Notes: generated by a model not told the origin, from the letters alone. A stretch of 64,000 nucleotides of DNA from Bifidobacterium crudilactis (GCF_000738005.1 NZ_JHAL01000002.1:186001-250000), one strand, 5' to 3'; positions 26,512-36,026 are shown, numbered from the stretch's first letter. Made by a program: numbers and translations.

Positions 26512-27210
26512 TCAGCTGCTCGATTGCTGCTGAAAAGACCGTTCCGCCTCCTGCAGGGAGCTGAAACCCGTGATGCGCATGGTGTTGTCCACAATGGATT
26601 CCGTGAGGTTGCATCCGCGCTCCAGCAGACCTTGCATCATGGATTCGTAGAGATTCAGCGTGGCGTCACTGTAGGTGCCGAGTTCTCCCCGTAGGTAGGT
26701 TTCAAATGACGTCTGTTCGGCGCTGTCGTCCGTGGTGCGCAGCGTGCGCATGGAGGCTCCGAGAGCGGGGAAGCGTTGCATGAAATCCTGGGCCCAGCCG
26801 AGCTGTATGACGATGATGCGCTCCTGGCGGGTTCTGCGCTGAGCCGAGAGGCGAGGGAGATACGCCTCCACGCTTTGGTGGAATTCCTCGGGGGCGGTTG
26901 AAGCCATCATCCTGCCGTATTTTTCGGTCAGCAGGTTGCGCCCCTCGGTTTTGGCCTGTTCGAGGTCGCGGAGATAGCTGGAGAGCAAGTCGTAAGGCCA
27001 TGCAAGGAACTGGCTGATCCTCATCTGATGGAATACGGTCCAATTGCTCTGGCAGCTTGCGGGTCCGCCTTCATTGTTGACCCGTTGGAACTGCGACCAC
27101 TCCAGCCGCACCACGTGTTCGGCGAGATGCCGGAGCTTCTCCTGTGCGCTTGCCGGGGTTGTGGATGTCGTCTGCTCGGTGGAGCTTGCTGGTGTTGTTG
27201 CAGGAATCAT
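26512..27210 (-). CDS. DUF4125 family protein
   Basis: The 232-residue protein matches my memory of DUF4125: a Thr/Ser-rich leader, then EHVVRLEWSQFQRVNNEGGP, CQSNWTVFHQMRISQF, and EGRNLLTEKYGRMMASTAP. It is largely helical with many conserved charged and aromatic residues, but the family has no assigned reaction. It follows the TPR-DUF4037 gene on the same strand with a 164-base gap that contains a 15-bp tandem repeat. DUF4037 and DUF4125 are recurrent neighbours or fusions, so a joint function is likely. Confidence 0.82.
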   Translation of the reverse strand: MIPATTPASSTEQTTSTTPASAQEKLRHLAEHVVRLEWSQFQRVNNEGGPASCQSNWTVFHQMRISQFLAWPYDLLSSYLRDLEQAKTEGRNLLTEKYGRMMASTAPEEFHQSVEAYLPRLSAQRRTRQERIIVIQLGWAQDFMQRFPALGASMRTLRTTDDSAEQTSFETYLRGELGTYSDATLNLYESMMQGLLERGCNLTESIVDNTMRITGFSSLQEAERSFQQQSSS

Positions 27211-27335
27211 GGTTCATGCGTCCTTTGCAAGGGATGTGATGGTGTCAAAGTCGATATCTGGTTCGAGACGGTGTGTGCGAGGGCATCCTGGACGTTCGCA
27301 CTGCTTGTTTGCGAGGTCGGGCGTCGGAGGCGATT

Positions 27336-27380
27336 GTCGTGAAGTCAGATGTCGTGAAGTCGGATGTCGTGAAGTCATAG
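27336..27380. repeat. three tandem 15-bp repeats at the end of the TPR-DUF4037 gene
   Basis: Near-identical units GTCGTGAAGTCAGAT at 27336-27350, 27351-27365 and 27366-27380 differ by one to three bases. The last unit contains the stop codon of the TPR-DUF4037 gene (27375-27377, minus strand). Confidence 0.85.
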
Positions 27381-29381
27381 GCTGTGCAGACTCGATTCGG
27401 CACTGACGATGTGCTCTTCGACGTAGGGACGATGCCATTCGAGAAACGATTCTCTGCAGGAGCTCAATCCCTGTTCGCGTAATTCTGCAGCGATGTCGGC
27501 GCATATTCCTTCGATTACGGCTTCCACACGACTGACGGCGGTGCGAGAACCCGGGTCGCCCTCTGCTGCGCCATGGCCGCCGAAACATGCGGCAGAGGCC
27601 AGATGCAGCATTGTCTCCAGGTTTTCGCAAAGGCGGGGGAGCCGCGATGCCATCCTCGCGCTCAGGCGACGCAATGCGGCGAATGACCACTTGTAATACG
27701 GCAGATATCCTGCGCTCACCGGCGTATTGATAAGGAACACGAGAGATGAGACGGCCTTGGTGAATTCGTTGATGCTCAGGAATGCCGCAGCTCCGTCGCC
27801 TCGGGCAATCATGCGTGGAAAATTGTATTGCCCCGCCTGTGCAATCATGCCCAGACGTCGGGAAATCAGCGACAGCCTCACGTCTTCCGGCATCATTTTG
27901 AAACCCTGACGCGTGCGGGAGAACTCGCCGAAGGGGTCGGCGAACACGCTGCCGTTGGTCGCCGCTGCCAAGGTGGGTTCTTCCAACATCAGCCAGGCGG
28001 CGTGTTGGGACTGCGCCGGGGCTTGTGGGTATCCGGTTATCGTGGTGAAGAATTCGCCGATATCGAACACGCCGACTCTTCGCATGGCATCGCTGGCTCG
28101 CGGCGTGGATGCTCGCGTGCCGAAGCCCATGAATTCCTGTGGCAAAGAGCAGTAATCCTTTTGCAACGATTCCCCGATGCGCTGATAATCCTCATGGGTG
28201 AGCCACAGACAGAATCCCGGCCCGAAATCATGGTCCTGAGAGAGGTGGTCATCGAAGCCGTAGCATTCGGACCCGTGTCCAACCAGACCTGCGGCGATGC
28301 GTCCGCTGTATTCGGGATAACGGTCGTGTATCAGTGCTTTCCCGTAGCGCTCCCAGTATGCCCGCGACAGCTGCATTCCCGTGATGTGCTGCCGAGACGG
28401 AGTCGAAGTCTTGCTCGCTGTTGCTTGAGTCTTGGGAACCGGTGCTTCAGGTGATGCCGGGGTCGCCGACGACTCGGAGATCATGGCCGGTACGGGTGAT
28501 GGAGAGGGGGCGTTCGTTCCTTGTGGCGCCCTCTCGGCGAGCAGGGAACGAGCCACCTTCAGATTCTGTGCCGTTGTCCGGAAATACTCGGTCTGCCGAC
28601 CATAGTGCAATTCAATGACGTCGAGTGCGCGCTCATAGTTCTCAATCGCTTCCTGCACCTGCCCGCAGTGCAGCAGGGCCTGAGCGTATGCGGCCAGCGT
28701 CGCAGCGAAATGCGCCCTTCCCTCCAGATGCCCGTGACGATACATCGTCATCGCCTTGCGTGCCTGCTCCAACGCCTCCTGCTCATGGTCGGGGATGTTG
28801 AGCAGCAGCAGAGCGAGATTGGTGTGCGAGGACGCGATATCCACATCCTCGTCAGGATGCGTGCTGGCTTGTTCGAGTATGCTGAGCGCCAGACTCAGTT
28901 CCTCGCGAGCCTCGGCATATCGCTGTGTCGAGGAATACAACATGGACAGATTGTTGTGCAGTGCAGCCAAACGTCTGTCATCGTCGTCCAGGAGCGATGA
29001 AGAGGCCGACAGAGCCTGCCTGTAAAGGTGCTCGGACTGCGCGTAGTCTCCCGCAGCCCTCAGACTCGTCGCCGCATTGATAAGCGTGGTGAGCCACGAT
29101 TCCGTGCCTTTGATGCCCATCCGGTCGCTTAGGGCCAAGGATTGCCGGACGATGTCGATATTGTCGTCGTGCCTGCCCTGCGAGCGAAGAAAACCCATGA
29201 GTTCGTTCAGCACCGTAAGGGAGGCGGCGTCATCGTGCGTTGCCTCGGCGCGGTGCAGAGCATCCAGCAGATACGGCTCAGCCTGCGTCGCAGCATGGTT
29301 GGCAGCAAATATGGCATCGAGACCTGCGAAGAAGCCGTCAATGTCGAAACCGGCATCATCGGCTCCATAGTGTTGATTCAT
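27375..29381 (-). CDS. TPR protein with C-terminal DUF4037 nucleotidyltransferase-like domain
   Basis: The 668-residue protein has about six tetratricopeptide repeats in its first half (repeated A-x-Y-x-Q/S-x-H-L-Y-R patterns such as GDYAQSEHLYRQALSAS) and a Pro/Ser/Thr-rich linker. From about 335 onward a DUF4037 domain begins YWERYGKALIHDRYPEYSGR, then GLVGHGSECYGFDDHLSQDHD. The GS-x(n)-D-x-D pattern suggests a nucleotidyltransferase-like fold. The start MNQHYGADD at 29381 follows AAGGGGCCGGGG; a longer frame to 29477 lacks a ribosome site. The DUF4125 gene follows. The substrate is unknown. Confidence 0.82.
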   Translation of the reverse strand: MNQHYGADDAGFDIDGFFAGLDAIFAANHAATQAEPYLLDALHRAEATHDDAASLTVLNELMGFLRSQGRHDDNIDIVRQSLALSDRMGIKGTESWLTTLINAATSLRAAGDYAQSEHLYRQALSASSSLLDDDDRRLAALHNNLSMLYSSTQRYAEAREELSLALSILEQASTHPDEDVDIASSHTNLALLLLNIPDHEQEALEQARKAMTMYRHGHLEGRAHFAATLAAYAQALLHCGQVQEAIENYERALDVIELHYGRQTEYFRTTAQNLKVARSLLAERAPQGTNAPSPSPVPAMISESSATPASPEAPVPKTQATASKTSTPSRQHITGMQLSRAYWERYGKALIHDRYPEYSGRIAAGLVGHGSECYGFDDHLSQDHDFGPGFCLWLTHEDYQRIGESLQKDYCSLPQEFMGFGTRASTPRASDAMRRVGVFDIGEFFTTITGYPQAPAQSQHAAWLMLEEPTLAAATNGSVFADPFGEFSRTRQGFKMMPEDVRLSLISRRLGMIAQAGQYNFPRMIARGDGAAAFLSINEFTKAVSSLVFLINTPVSAGYLPYYKWSFAALRRLSARMASRLPRLCENLETMLHLASAACFGGHGAAEGDPGSRTAVSRVEAVIEGICADIAAELREQGLSSCRESFLEWHRPYVEEHIVSAESSLHSL

Positions 29382-29489
29382 CCCCGGCCCCCTTGCCCAC
29401 GAATCAATCCCCCTGGATGTGCTTCCATACTCAGTGTAGGCGACAGGCTGCATGGATGCGCCGTGGGGCAACGGCACATCCTCGGCAGC

Positions 29490-30710
29490 TTAGACCTGTG
29501 TGATCTCAGGCGTGGAACCGATGGCTTCGGGGTGAACCTGGCGCAGGCGGTTGATTGCACCGGTGTGCGTTTCGTGCCTCCACGAATAGACGATGAGCAG
29601 CACTACTGCGAACACCGCGAACGGAACACCGGCCAGAGCAGGGAGGTGATAATCGCCGCCGTCGGCAAGCGCAATGCCTCCGACCAGAGAACCGACGGCA
29701 TTACCCAGATTGAAAGCCACCTGAACCGCAGCTCCGCCAATGAGTTCGCCCCCGCCTTCTCCCGCCTCGACCATCAGAATCTGCTGCGGTGATGAAATGA
29801 AGAACAGGCCGAACGCCACCCAGAAAGTCAGGATTCCCGTGCTCACGGCTGAGCCCGGTATCAGGAACACCAGCAGCAGGCCGATGGCCGAAATGGATTG
29901 ACCGAGCGCCGCGGTGCCCGCATGCCTCCAGTTGTCGGTCAGCATACCGCCGCTCAAACCCCCGACGACCATGCCGAACCCGGCCAACATCATCAGCGCG
30001 GGGACCACCGAAGCCGAGAAACCACCGATATGGATGAGCCAGGGCGAAACATAGCTCCACCAGCAGAAGATGCCGGTGTTGCCGACGAATACCGCACCCA
30101 GAATGAACCACGGTCCACGTCTGCGTAGAAAACGGAATTGCCCCGCGATGCCGGCATCGTTGATTGCCGCCACATCCGGTACCCACAACACCACGAGGAG
30201 CAGCGTCAGCAGAGCCCATATGCTCAGCGCGGCGAAGGTCATACGCCAGCTCATATGCTGAGCGAGGAGCGTACCTGCAGGCACCCCAATCATATTTGCC
30301 ACGGTCTGACCCGTCACCATCATTGACACGGCTTTGGCCTCTTTGCCTGGGTCTGCGACGGACTTCGCAATCAAGGTGGCCGTACCGAAGAACGCTCCAT
30401 GAGGCAACCCGGCAATGAATCGCGCGGCTATCAGCATCGGAGCGTTCAGCGAAAGAGCGGACAGCAGGTTGCCGATGATAATCAGCACGATGAATGCCAG
30501 AATAAGACGTTTAGGCGGGATTTTTCGTCCGAAGACCAGAATGACCGTACCCGCACAGACGCCGATAGCGTATGCGGATATGAAATGTCCCGCAGAGGGT
30601 ATGCTCACGTGCATCGCCTCGGCCGCCTGGGGGAGTATCCCCATCATCACGAATTCCGCGGCACCGAGCGCGAAGGCGCCTGCGGCCAGTGCAAGTAAAC
30701 TCTTCTTCAT
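29490..30710 (-). CDS. MFS transporter, DHA1/AraJ-like exporter
   Basis: The 406-residue transporter has twelve membrane helices and opens with SLLALAAGAFALGAAEFVMMGILPQAAEAM, the family start of AraJ/chloramphenicol-exporter type DHA1 proteins. RFIAGLPHGAFFGTATLIAKSV and a motif C-like GxxxGxPxG segment (ANMIGVPAGTLLAQ) support an antiporter. It may export drugs, sugars or arabinosides; the substrate is not readable. It is a single gene on the minus strand, separated by about 100 bases from the start of the TPR-DUF4037 gene upstream of which it ends. Confidence 0.88.
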   Translation of the reverse strand: MKKSLLALAAGAFALGAAEFVMMGILPQAAEAMHVSIPSAGHFISAYAIGVCAGTVILVFGRKIPPKRLILAFIVLIIIGNLLSALSLNAPMLIAARFIAGLPHGAFFGTATLIAKSVADPGKEAKAVSMMVTGQTVANMIGVPAGTLLAQHMSWRMTFAALSIWALLTLLLVVLWVPDVAAINDAGIAGQFRFLRRRGPWFILGAVFVGNTGIFCWWSYVSPWLIHIGGFSASVVPALMMLAGFGMVVGGLSGGMLTDNWRHAGTAALGQSISAIGLLLVFLIPGSAVSTGILTFWVAFGLFFISSPQQILMVEAGEGGGELIGGAAVQVAFNLGNAVGSLVGGIALADGGDYHLPALAGVPFAVFAVVLLIVYSWRHETHTGAINRLRQVHPEAIGSTPEITQV

Positions 30711-30846
30711 CGTCGCTCTCTCAAGCTCATCGTGACTTCCTTCTTGGCGTCACTGCGAACACGCTAAAAACAAGACCAAGGTATCACCAGGTTTATACCC
30801 GTCATGGCACGGTTTTGCGCCTGATTCGACGGCTCCGCCCATAACG

Positions 30847-30881
30847 CAAAAAACGGTTCCGCATAATCATGCGAAACCGTT
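30847..30881 (-). terminator. terminator downstream of tRNA-Pro
   Basis: Read on the minus strand, the AACGGTTTCGCAT / ATGCGGAACCGTT stem is followed by TTTT, a standard intrinsic terminator about 85 bases after the tRNA. Confidence 0.75.
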
Positions 30882-30964
30882 CCCTGCATCCAGATGCACC
30901 ATGTTGTTTGCGGCGTGCGCTCGATACTTCACGCACTGCGACAAAAGATCCACAGGATCATTTG

Positions 30965-31038
<74 letters not shown>

Positions 31039-31222
31039 GTACAACGTGTCAGATGTTACACCGACCCCGGACCAAACGCCAAACGAAGCGAATCACGGGG
31101 TTTCGCAAGATGGTGTCCGGGGCATCCGGCACCTGCTGCGCCGCGTCGCTCGAAGTCTTCAATACCTTCGGGCAGACTCGTCCCGACCCGCGTGTATTGG
31201 CTCCTGCGTACACTGTGGGCTT

Positions 31223-32911
31223 ATGACCGAGTCGAATCAGCATGTATCGCCAAGCCAAGTCTCCGACCAGCAGGAGCAGAGCCAAAACCCCGAAGATTCC
31301 GCAGTACGAACGATGACCACGGTCGAGCGTGCCACATTGCTGCTCGACCAGGATGGTGCGATTCAGCAACGCGTGGAGCAGGGCGCTTCCCTTGATGAGG
31401 CGATAGACCCCAGCAACGCCCAATTTGGGTCGAACGCCCATCCGGAGCAGGTGCAGATGCGTGTGGCCAAGCGGGCCATGATGCTCAAGGAAGGACTGGA
31501 ACCGTATCCTGTCCACTTGAACGTCACGACGACGATTGATGAGCTTCGTGCACGGTACGAGGGCACTTTGGAACCTGGTCAGGAAACCGAGGACGTGGTC
31601 GGCATAGCCGGACGAGTGCTGTTCCTGCGCAACGGCGGTGGGTTGTGCTTCGCCCAGCTGTCAGCCGGTGACGGGGTGCGCATTCAGGCGATGATATCGA
31701 AGCGTGAGGTAGGAGCCGATTCTCTCAAGCAGTTCAAACAGCTGGTTGACCTGGGAGACCACCTTTTTGTGCGGGGGCGTGTTATCGCCTCCAAAACCGG
31801 AGAGCTTTCCGTATTCGCCACGGATTGGGCGATTGCCGCAAAGGCGCTTCAGCCTCTGCCCGCCTTGCATAAGGAGCTGAACGAAGAGCAGCGTACGCGC
31901 AAGCCGTATATCGGCATGATCGCCGACGAGCATATACGCAATATGGTTCGTCGCCGTTCCGCCACGGTTGCCTCACTGCGCAACACCTTCGGCAGTCATG
32001 ACTTCCTCGAGGTTGAGACCCCTATGCTGCAGACCGTCCACGGCGGAGCCGCGGCGCGACCGTTCACGACCCATATGAACGCCTTCGACATCGACCTGTT
32101 CCTGCGCATCGCTCCTGAGCTCTTCTTGAAACGGTGTCTCGTCGGTGGCATCGAACGCGTCTTCGAAATCAACCGCAACTTCCGCAACGAGGGCGTCGAC
32201 GCCACGCACGCACCCGAGTTCACCATGCTGGAGGCCTATCAGGCATACGGCACGTATGACACGATTGCGGATTTGGTCAAGGAACTCATCCAGGGCGCGG
32301 CGAAGGACGCATTCGGCTCCACCAAGGTCACCTTGCTGGATGGCACCGAATACGACTTCGGCGGCGAATGGAAAACCATGACCATGTACGGCTCGCTTTC
32401 CGAGGCATTGGGTGAGGAAATCACACCCGAGACCAGCGTGGAGCATCTGCGCTCAATCGCCGACAAGCTCGGGCTTGAGCAGGAAGCTGCGGAGAACCAC
32501 GGCAAGCTGGTCGAGCACCTGTGGGAGCACTTCTGGGAGGACAAGCTCTACGAGCCGACTTTCGTCCGTGATTTCCCCGTCGAAACCTCTCCCTTGGTGA
32601 AGTCTCACAGGAGCATTCCCGGCGTGGTAGAGAAATGGGATCTGTATGTTCGTGGATTCGAGCTTGCCACGGGCTATTCCGAGCTCAACGATCCCGTGGT
32701 CCAACGTCAGCGCTTCGTCGAGCAGGCGAAGATGGCGATGGCCGGTGATGTGGAGGCCATGGATATCGATGAGGACTTCCTCGAAGCGCTCGGTGTCGGC
32801 ATGCCCCCGGCCGGAGGCATGGGCATGGGCATCGACCGCTTGCTCATCGCGCTGACGGGTGCGACGATACGAGAGACGATTACATTCCCTCTGGTCAAGC
32901 CACTGAACTAG
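31223..32911 (+). CDS. lysS: lysyl-tRNA synthetase (class II)
   Basis: The 562-residue enzyme has an N-terminal OB-fold anticodon-binding domain (GIAGRVLFLRNGGGLCFAQL) and the class-II catalytic core. Motif 1 is around FLEVETPMLQTVHGGAAARPF, motif 2 is RVFEINRNFRNEGVDATHAPE, and motif 3 is GGMGMGIDRLLIAL. It charges tRNA-Lys. It is longer than the E. coli enzyme because of about 55 extra N-terminal residues, as in related actinobacteria. TACACT eight bases before the ATG and the lack of a Shine-Dalgarno sequence suggest a near-leaderless transcript; an internal ATG (MTTVER) is an alternative start. Confidence 0.95.
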   Translation: MTESNQHVSPSQVSDQQEQSQNPEDSAVRTMTTVERATLLLDQDGAIQQRVEQGASLDEAIDPSNAQFGSNAHPEQVQMRVAKRAMMLKEGLEPYPVHLNVTTTIDELRARYEGTLEPGQETEDVVGIAGRVLFLRNGGGLCFAQLSAGDGVRIQAMISKREVGADSLKQFKQLVDLGDHLFVRGRVIASKTGELSVFATDWAIAAKALQPLPALHKELNEEQRTRKPYIGMIADEHIRNMVRRRSATVASLRNTFGSHDFLEVETPMLQTVHGGAAARPFTTHMNAFDIDLFLRIAPELFLKRCLVGGIERVFEINRNFRNEGVDATHAPEFTMLEAYQAYGTYDTIADLVKELIQGAAKDAFGSTKVTLLDGTEYDFGGEWKTMTMYGSLSEALGEEITPETSVEHLRSIADKLGLEQEAAENHGKLVEHLWEHFWEDKLYEPTFVRDFPVETSPLVKSHRSIPGVVEKWDLYVRGFELATGYSELNDPVVQRQRFVEQAKMAMAGDVEAMDIDEDFLEALGVGMPPAGGMGMGIDRLLIALTGATIRETITFPLVKPLN

Positions 32912-33000
32912 CGGCCTTGTCGCCGGTGGTGACGCTAGCGGCGGGTTCGCTCATGTTCGGACACGGTCGTGTTCATGTACGTGGCCTCGGTAACACAGCC

Positions 33001-33050
33001 CTGACAACACATCTCTGACAACAGTGCGCTGACAACATAGACTGAGCAAC
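33001..33050. repeat. four tandem about 14-bp repeats before menA
   Basis: CTGACAACA-like units begin at 33001, 33015, 33029 and 33042 (the last is CTGAGCAACA and runs into the menA ATG). CTGACA also resembles a -35 box, so the array may influence menA transcription. Confidence 0.6.
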
Positions 33051-34037
33051 ATGAATTGGAAGCTGTGGATTAAGGGTCTCAGGCCCAAGACCCTGCCTGC
33101 CAGCGTCGTCCCCGTTCTGGTGGGTGCTGCCTCGGCATGGCGGGGATTGCGACAATCGACGGTGTGCCCTGATATCTACCCTGTTCCACGCTCATGCATC
33201 ACCGCACTGAACATCTACCATGATGCGGTATCCCGTTTTGCAGCCGTACTGCTCGCCTGTGCGATGCTGGCCTTGTTTCTGCAGATAGCCGTGAATTTCG
33301 CCAACGATTATTCGGATGGCATCCGAGGGACCGACGCCTCAAGAAGTATCGATGAGGCGGAGGGCGGAAAACCCGAACGTTTGGTCGCATCTGGCGTCCG
33401 GCCCGTCAACGTGTTGGCTGCAGCCGGGGTCAACGCTGCGATCGCCTGCATATTCGGTATGGGCGTCGTCTTGCTTTCAGAGCAGTATCTCTTGCTGCCC
33501 GTAGGCGCGGCATGCCTCCTTGCCGCTTGGTTCTACACAGGTGGAAAGCATCCTTACGGCTATATGGGCTTGGGGGAGCTGTTCGTGTTCCTGTGCTTTG
33601 GTTGCGTGGCAACCTTGGGTACGCAGTACGCGTTGGCCGGGCGAGTCGACCTGTTCGGCGGCATCGGAGCACTGTGCACGGGACTGCTGTCATGCGTCAT
33701 GCTGATGGTGAATAATCTGCGTGATGTGCAGGATGATGCGGCATCGGGGAAGCGGACTCTTGCCGTCCGGCTTGGTCGCCGCCGTGCCGAGATGCTGCTC
33801 TTTGCGGTGTTGGCGGTTCCTGCGATGATTCTGCTGATTGCCGGCCTTCTGGCACTGTATGCGAATGCGGCCCGCTTGTGGCCAGCAGCGCTTCTGTCCG
33901 TCTGGTGTCTGCGCTTCCTGTGGTCGGTGGCCGTTGCGGTACGTGAGCGGCGTTTCGCCGCCGCGTTGCCCCTGAGCAGCATGGCGTTGCTCACCTATGG
34001 TGCCGCGCATATCGCCGCGATGCTGCTGAGCGTGTGA
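33051..34037 (+). CDS. menA: 1,4-dihydroxy-2-naphthoate polyprenyltransferase-like UbiA-family enzyme
   Basis: The 328-residue integral membrane prenyltransferase carries the two aspartate-rich UbiA motifs, NFANDYSDGIRGTD (about 82-95) and NNLRDVQDDAASGKRTLAVRLG. They match MenA, which prenylates dihydroxynaphthoate in menaquinone synthesis. The loop after the first helix is enlarged by about 25 residues (near SCITALNIYH). No other men gene lies in the window, so the acceptor or the complete pathway is uncertain. There is no Shine-Dalgarno before the ATG. Confidence 0.85.
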   Translation: MNWKLWIKGLRPKTLPASVVPVLVGAASAWRGLRQSTVCPDIYPVPRSCITALNIYHDAVSRFAAVLLACAMLALFLQIAVNFANDYSDGIRGTDASRSIDEAEGGKPERLVASGVRPVNVLAAAGVNAAIACIFGMGVVLLSEQYLLLPVGAACLLAAWFYTGGKHPYGYMGLGELFVFLCFGCVATLGTQYALAGRVDLFGGIGALCTGLLSCVMLMVNNLRDVQDDAASGKRTLAVRLGRRRAEMLLFAVLAVPAMILLIAGLLALYANAARLWPAALLSVWCLRFLWSVAVAVRERRFAAALPLSSMALLTYGAAHIAAMLLSV

Positions 34038-34046
34038 TCGGCCCGC

Positions 34047-34080
34047 CGTCCGTGGCTTTGAACAAAGCCGGTCACGGACG
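34047..34080. terminator. hairpin between menA and gpmA
   Basis: CGTCCGTG / CACGGACG encloses a smaller GGCTTT / AAAGCC stem. There is no T tract, so it is a weak or factor-assisted terminator, or simply an mRNA structure. Confidence 0.4.
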
Positions 34081-34139
34081 TCTCCGGAGGTGTCGGCATC
34101 GTCCGATTTCCGGTCAAAGTGTCCGCATAGAATGCGTGT

Positions 34140-34886
34140 ATGACATACAAACTCATATTGCTCCGGCACGGCCAGAGCGCATGGAATAAAACCAATCAGT
34201 TCACCGGCTGGGTTGATGTCCCCCTGACCGAGCAAGGTGTCGAAGAAGCCAAGCACGGCGGCGACCTGCTCAAGGAAAAGAACGTCCTTCCGGACATCGT
34301 GTTCACCTCCTTGCTGCGTCGCGCCATCAACACGGCGAATCTTGCCCTCGACGAGGCAGACCGCCTGTGGATTCCGGTAAAGCGCAGTTGGCACCTCAAT
34401 GAGCGCCACTATGGAGCTTTGCAGGGGAAGAACAAGGCAGAGATTCGTGAGAAGTACGGCGATGAGAAGTTCATGATCTGGCGCCGTTCCTACGGCACTC
34501 CGCCGCCTGAAATCGATCCGAATGACGAGTTCTCGCAGAACGGTGATCCCCGCTATGCGGGTGAGCCCGTACCCGAGACCGAGGCGCTCGCTAATGTCGT
34601 CGAACGCGTGACCCCGTATTGGGAGAACGAGATCATCCCCGAGCTCAAGGCCGGCAAAACCGTGCTTATCGCAGCTCACGGCAATTCTCTGCGTGCGATT
34701 GTGAAGATGCTTGACAACTTGAGCGAAGAGGAAATCTCCAAGGTCAACATTCCTACGGCCATACCGCTGCTGTACGAACTCGACGAGAACTTCAAGCCTG
34801 TCAAGCCCCGTGGCGAGTACCTTGACCCGGAAGCTGCCGCGGCCGGTGCCGCAGCGGTTGCGGCTCAAGGCCAGCAGAAGAAGTAG
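34140..34886 (+). CDS. gpmA: 2,3-bisphosphoglycerate-dependent phosphoglycerate mutase
   Basis: The 248-residue glycolytic enzyme interconverts 3- and 2-phosphoglycerate. The catalytic motif is [10 protein letters not shown] (phospho-histidine H10), followed by [12 protein letters not shown], the conserved [13 protein letters not shown] segment ([15 protein letters not shown]), and the second histidine in [12 protein letters not shown]. The C-terminal tail is alanine-rich. It is single, with a good terminator hairpin 20 bases after the stop. Confidence 0.95.
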   Translation: MTYKLILLRHGQSAWNKTNQFTGWVDVPLTEQGVEEAKHGGDLLKEKNVLPDIVFTSLLRRAINTANLALDEADRLWIPVKRSWHLNERHYGALQGKNKAEIREKYGDEKFMIWRRSYGTPPPEIDPNDEFSQNGDPRYAGEPVPETEALANVVERVTPYWENEIIPELKAGKTVLIAAHGNSLRAIVKMLDNLSEEEISKVNIPTAIPLLYELDENFKPVKPRGEYLDPEAAAAGAAAVAAQGQQKK

Positions 34887-34905
34887 TCTGAGCCAAGAAT
34901 CGAAG

Positions 34906-34957
34906 GATGCCGCGTTTCCCGGGCGTATGTGTTCCGGGGAACGCGGCATCTGTTGTT
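34906..34957 (+). terminator. intrinsic terminator of gpmA
   Basis: The GATGCCGCGTT / AACGCGGCATC stem is followed by TGTTGTTT. Confidence 0.75.
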
Positions 34958-34996
34958 TGGCGTTCGTCATCCGCCGGGAAAACCGGTGTGTGGTCG

Positions 34997-35096
34997 TTTG
35001 TGTAGGGATTTACGAGTAGCTCGGACACAACAAGAACGAAAAATCGCCGTTTATCACCGGTTCAACCGGTGATAAACGGCGAAATCCCTACACAAA
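34997..35096. repeat. family B inverted-repeat element, copy 1
   Basis: This 100-bp element is bounded by perfect 15-bp inverted ends (TTTGTGTAGGGATTT at 34997-35011, complement at 35082-35096). Its centre holds a second perfect 15-bp stem (35046-35060 with 35066-35080). It lies between the convergent gpmA and phoU genes. Confidence 0.85.
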
Positions 35097-35129
35097 AGCT
35101 GGACGGGCCGGTGATGTTGCCCGAAAAAC

Positions 35130-35801
35130 TCAGTCGGGGTCCTCTCCACCGGGTTCTTTGGTGGGGTCGAAGCCGGAAACGATGTATACCACGCGGCGAG
35201 CCGCAGATACTGCGTGGTCGCCAAGGCGTTCCATGAAGCGTGCGAGCAGAACCATATCAATCATCTGCTGCTTTGAACCGGTCCACTCGTCCGAAAGAGC
35301 CAGGTCGAAGGTCTGGTGGTGCAGATTGTCGAGCTTGTCGTCGTCCACGATGATCTGCTCGGCGGTTGTGGCATCTTTGTCGGCCAGCATGGAAACCAGA
35401 CGGTCTGCCGTCATGTCCAGGAACTGCTGCATCTCGGTGAAGAGCTCACGGGTTTCAGGGGGAAGCGTGGGCTGCGGATAGGTACGACGCGCCGTTTCGG
35501 CGATATGCCGTGCCAAATCACCCATACGCTCAAAGGTCGCGGACAGTCGAAGCGTGGAGACTATCACTCGCAAATCCGTTGCGACGGGGCTTTGCTTGGC
35601 GAGCAGACGGATGCATTGGTCGATGACGCTGGATTCGAGGGCATCGATTTCGATATCGCCGTCGATAACCGTTTGGGCGGCTTCCACATCTGATTTGAGG
35701 AGTGCGTTGCCTGCGCCGTGGATGGCTTGGCTGACATCCTGTGCCATTCGGTCCAGGTCGTCTGCGACCTGTTTCAACTCCTCGTTGAAAATAACGCGCA
35801 T
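35130..35801 (-). CDS. phoU: phosphate transport/signalling regulator PhoU
   Basis: The 223-residue protein has two repeated three-helix PhoU domains, with the metal-binding ExxxD patterns in each half (SATFERMGDLARHIAE at about 105-120 and LLARFMERLGDHAVSAARR near 190-208). PhoU restrains the Pst transporter and the PhoR/SenX3-type kinase when phosphate is ample. It is divergent from a SenX3-like kinase gene, the normal partner, although that kinase lacks its phospho-acceptor. No pst genes occur in this window. Confidence 0.92.
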   Translation of the reverse strand: MRVIFNEELKQVADDLDRMAQDVSQAIHGAGNALLKSDVEAAQTVIDGDIEIDALESSVIDQCIRLLAKQSPVATDLRVIVSTLRLSATFERMGDLARHIAETARRTYPQPTLPPETRELFTEMQQFLDMTADRLVSMLADKDATTAEQIIVDDDKLDNLHHQTFDLALSDEWTGSKQQMIDMVLLARFMERLGDHAVSAARRVVYIVSGFDPTKEPGGEDPD

Positions 35802-36026
35802 ATTCCGATACCCTCTCTTGTGACCGTTTACTCGTCCAGATTCAGTGTATCGGGAACGATGCCCAGAGGCATGTCAATACCGCAAAAATCACTGCGAGTT
35901 TGCTCACTGTTCACCAGTCATCGTGCGAAGTTCATTGCCTGCCGTGCCGCCTCGCAGGACGCATGGGTACAATATGCGGAGATGATGTCGGTATCGACGG
36001 CCAAAAGCGTTCGGAGGCAGACACCT

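Noticed and set aside
33690..34970. A 426-codon minus-strand frame across gpmA and the end of menA
   Set aside because: It covers two confident plus-strand genes and the gpmA terminator, and has no recognisable protein features.
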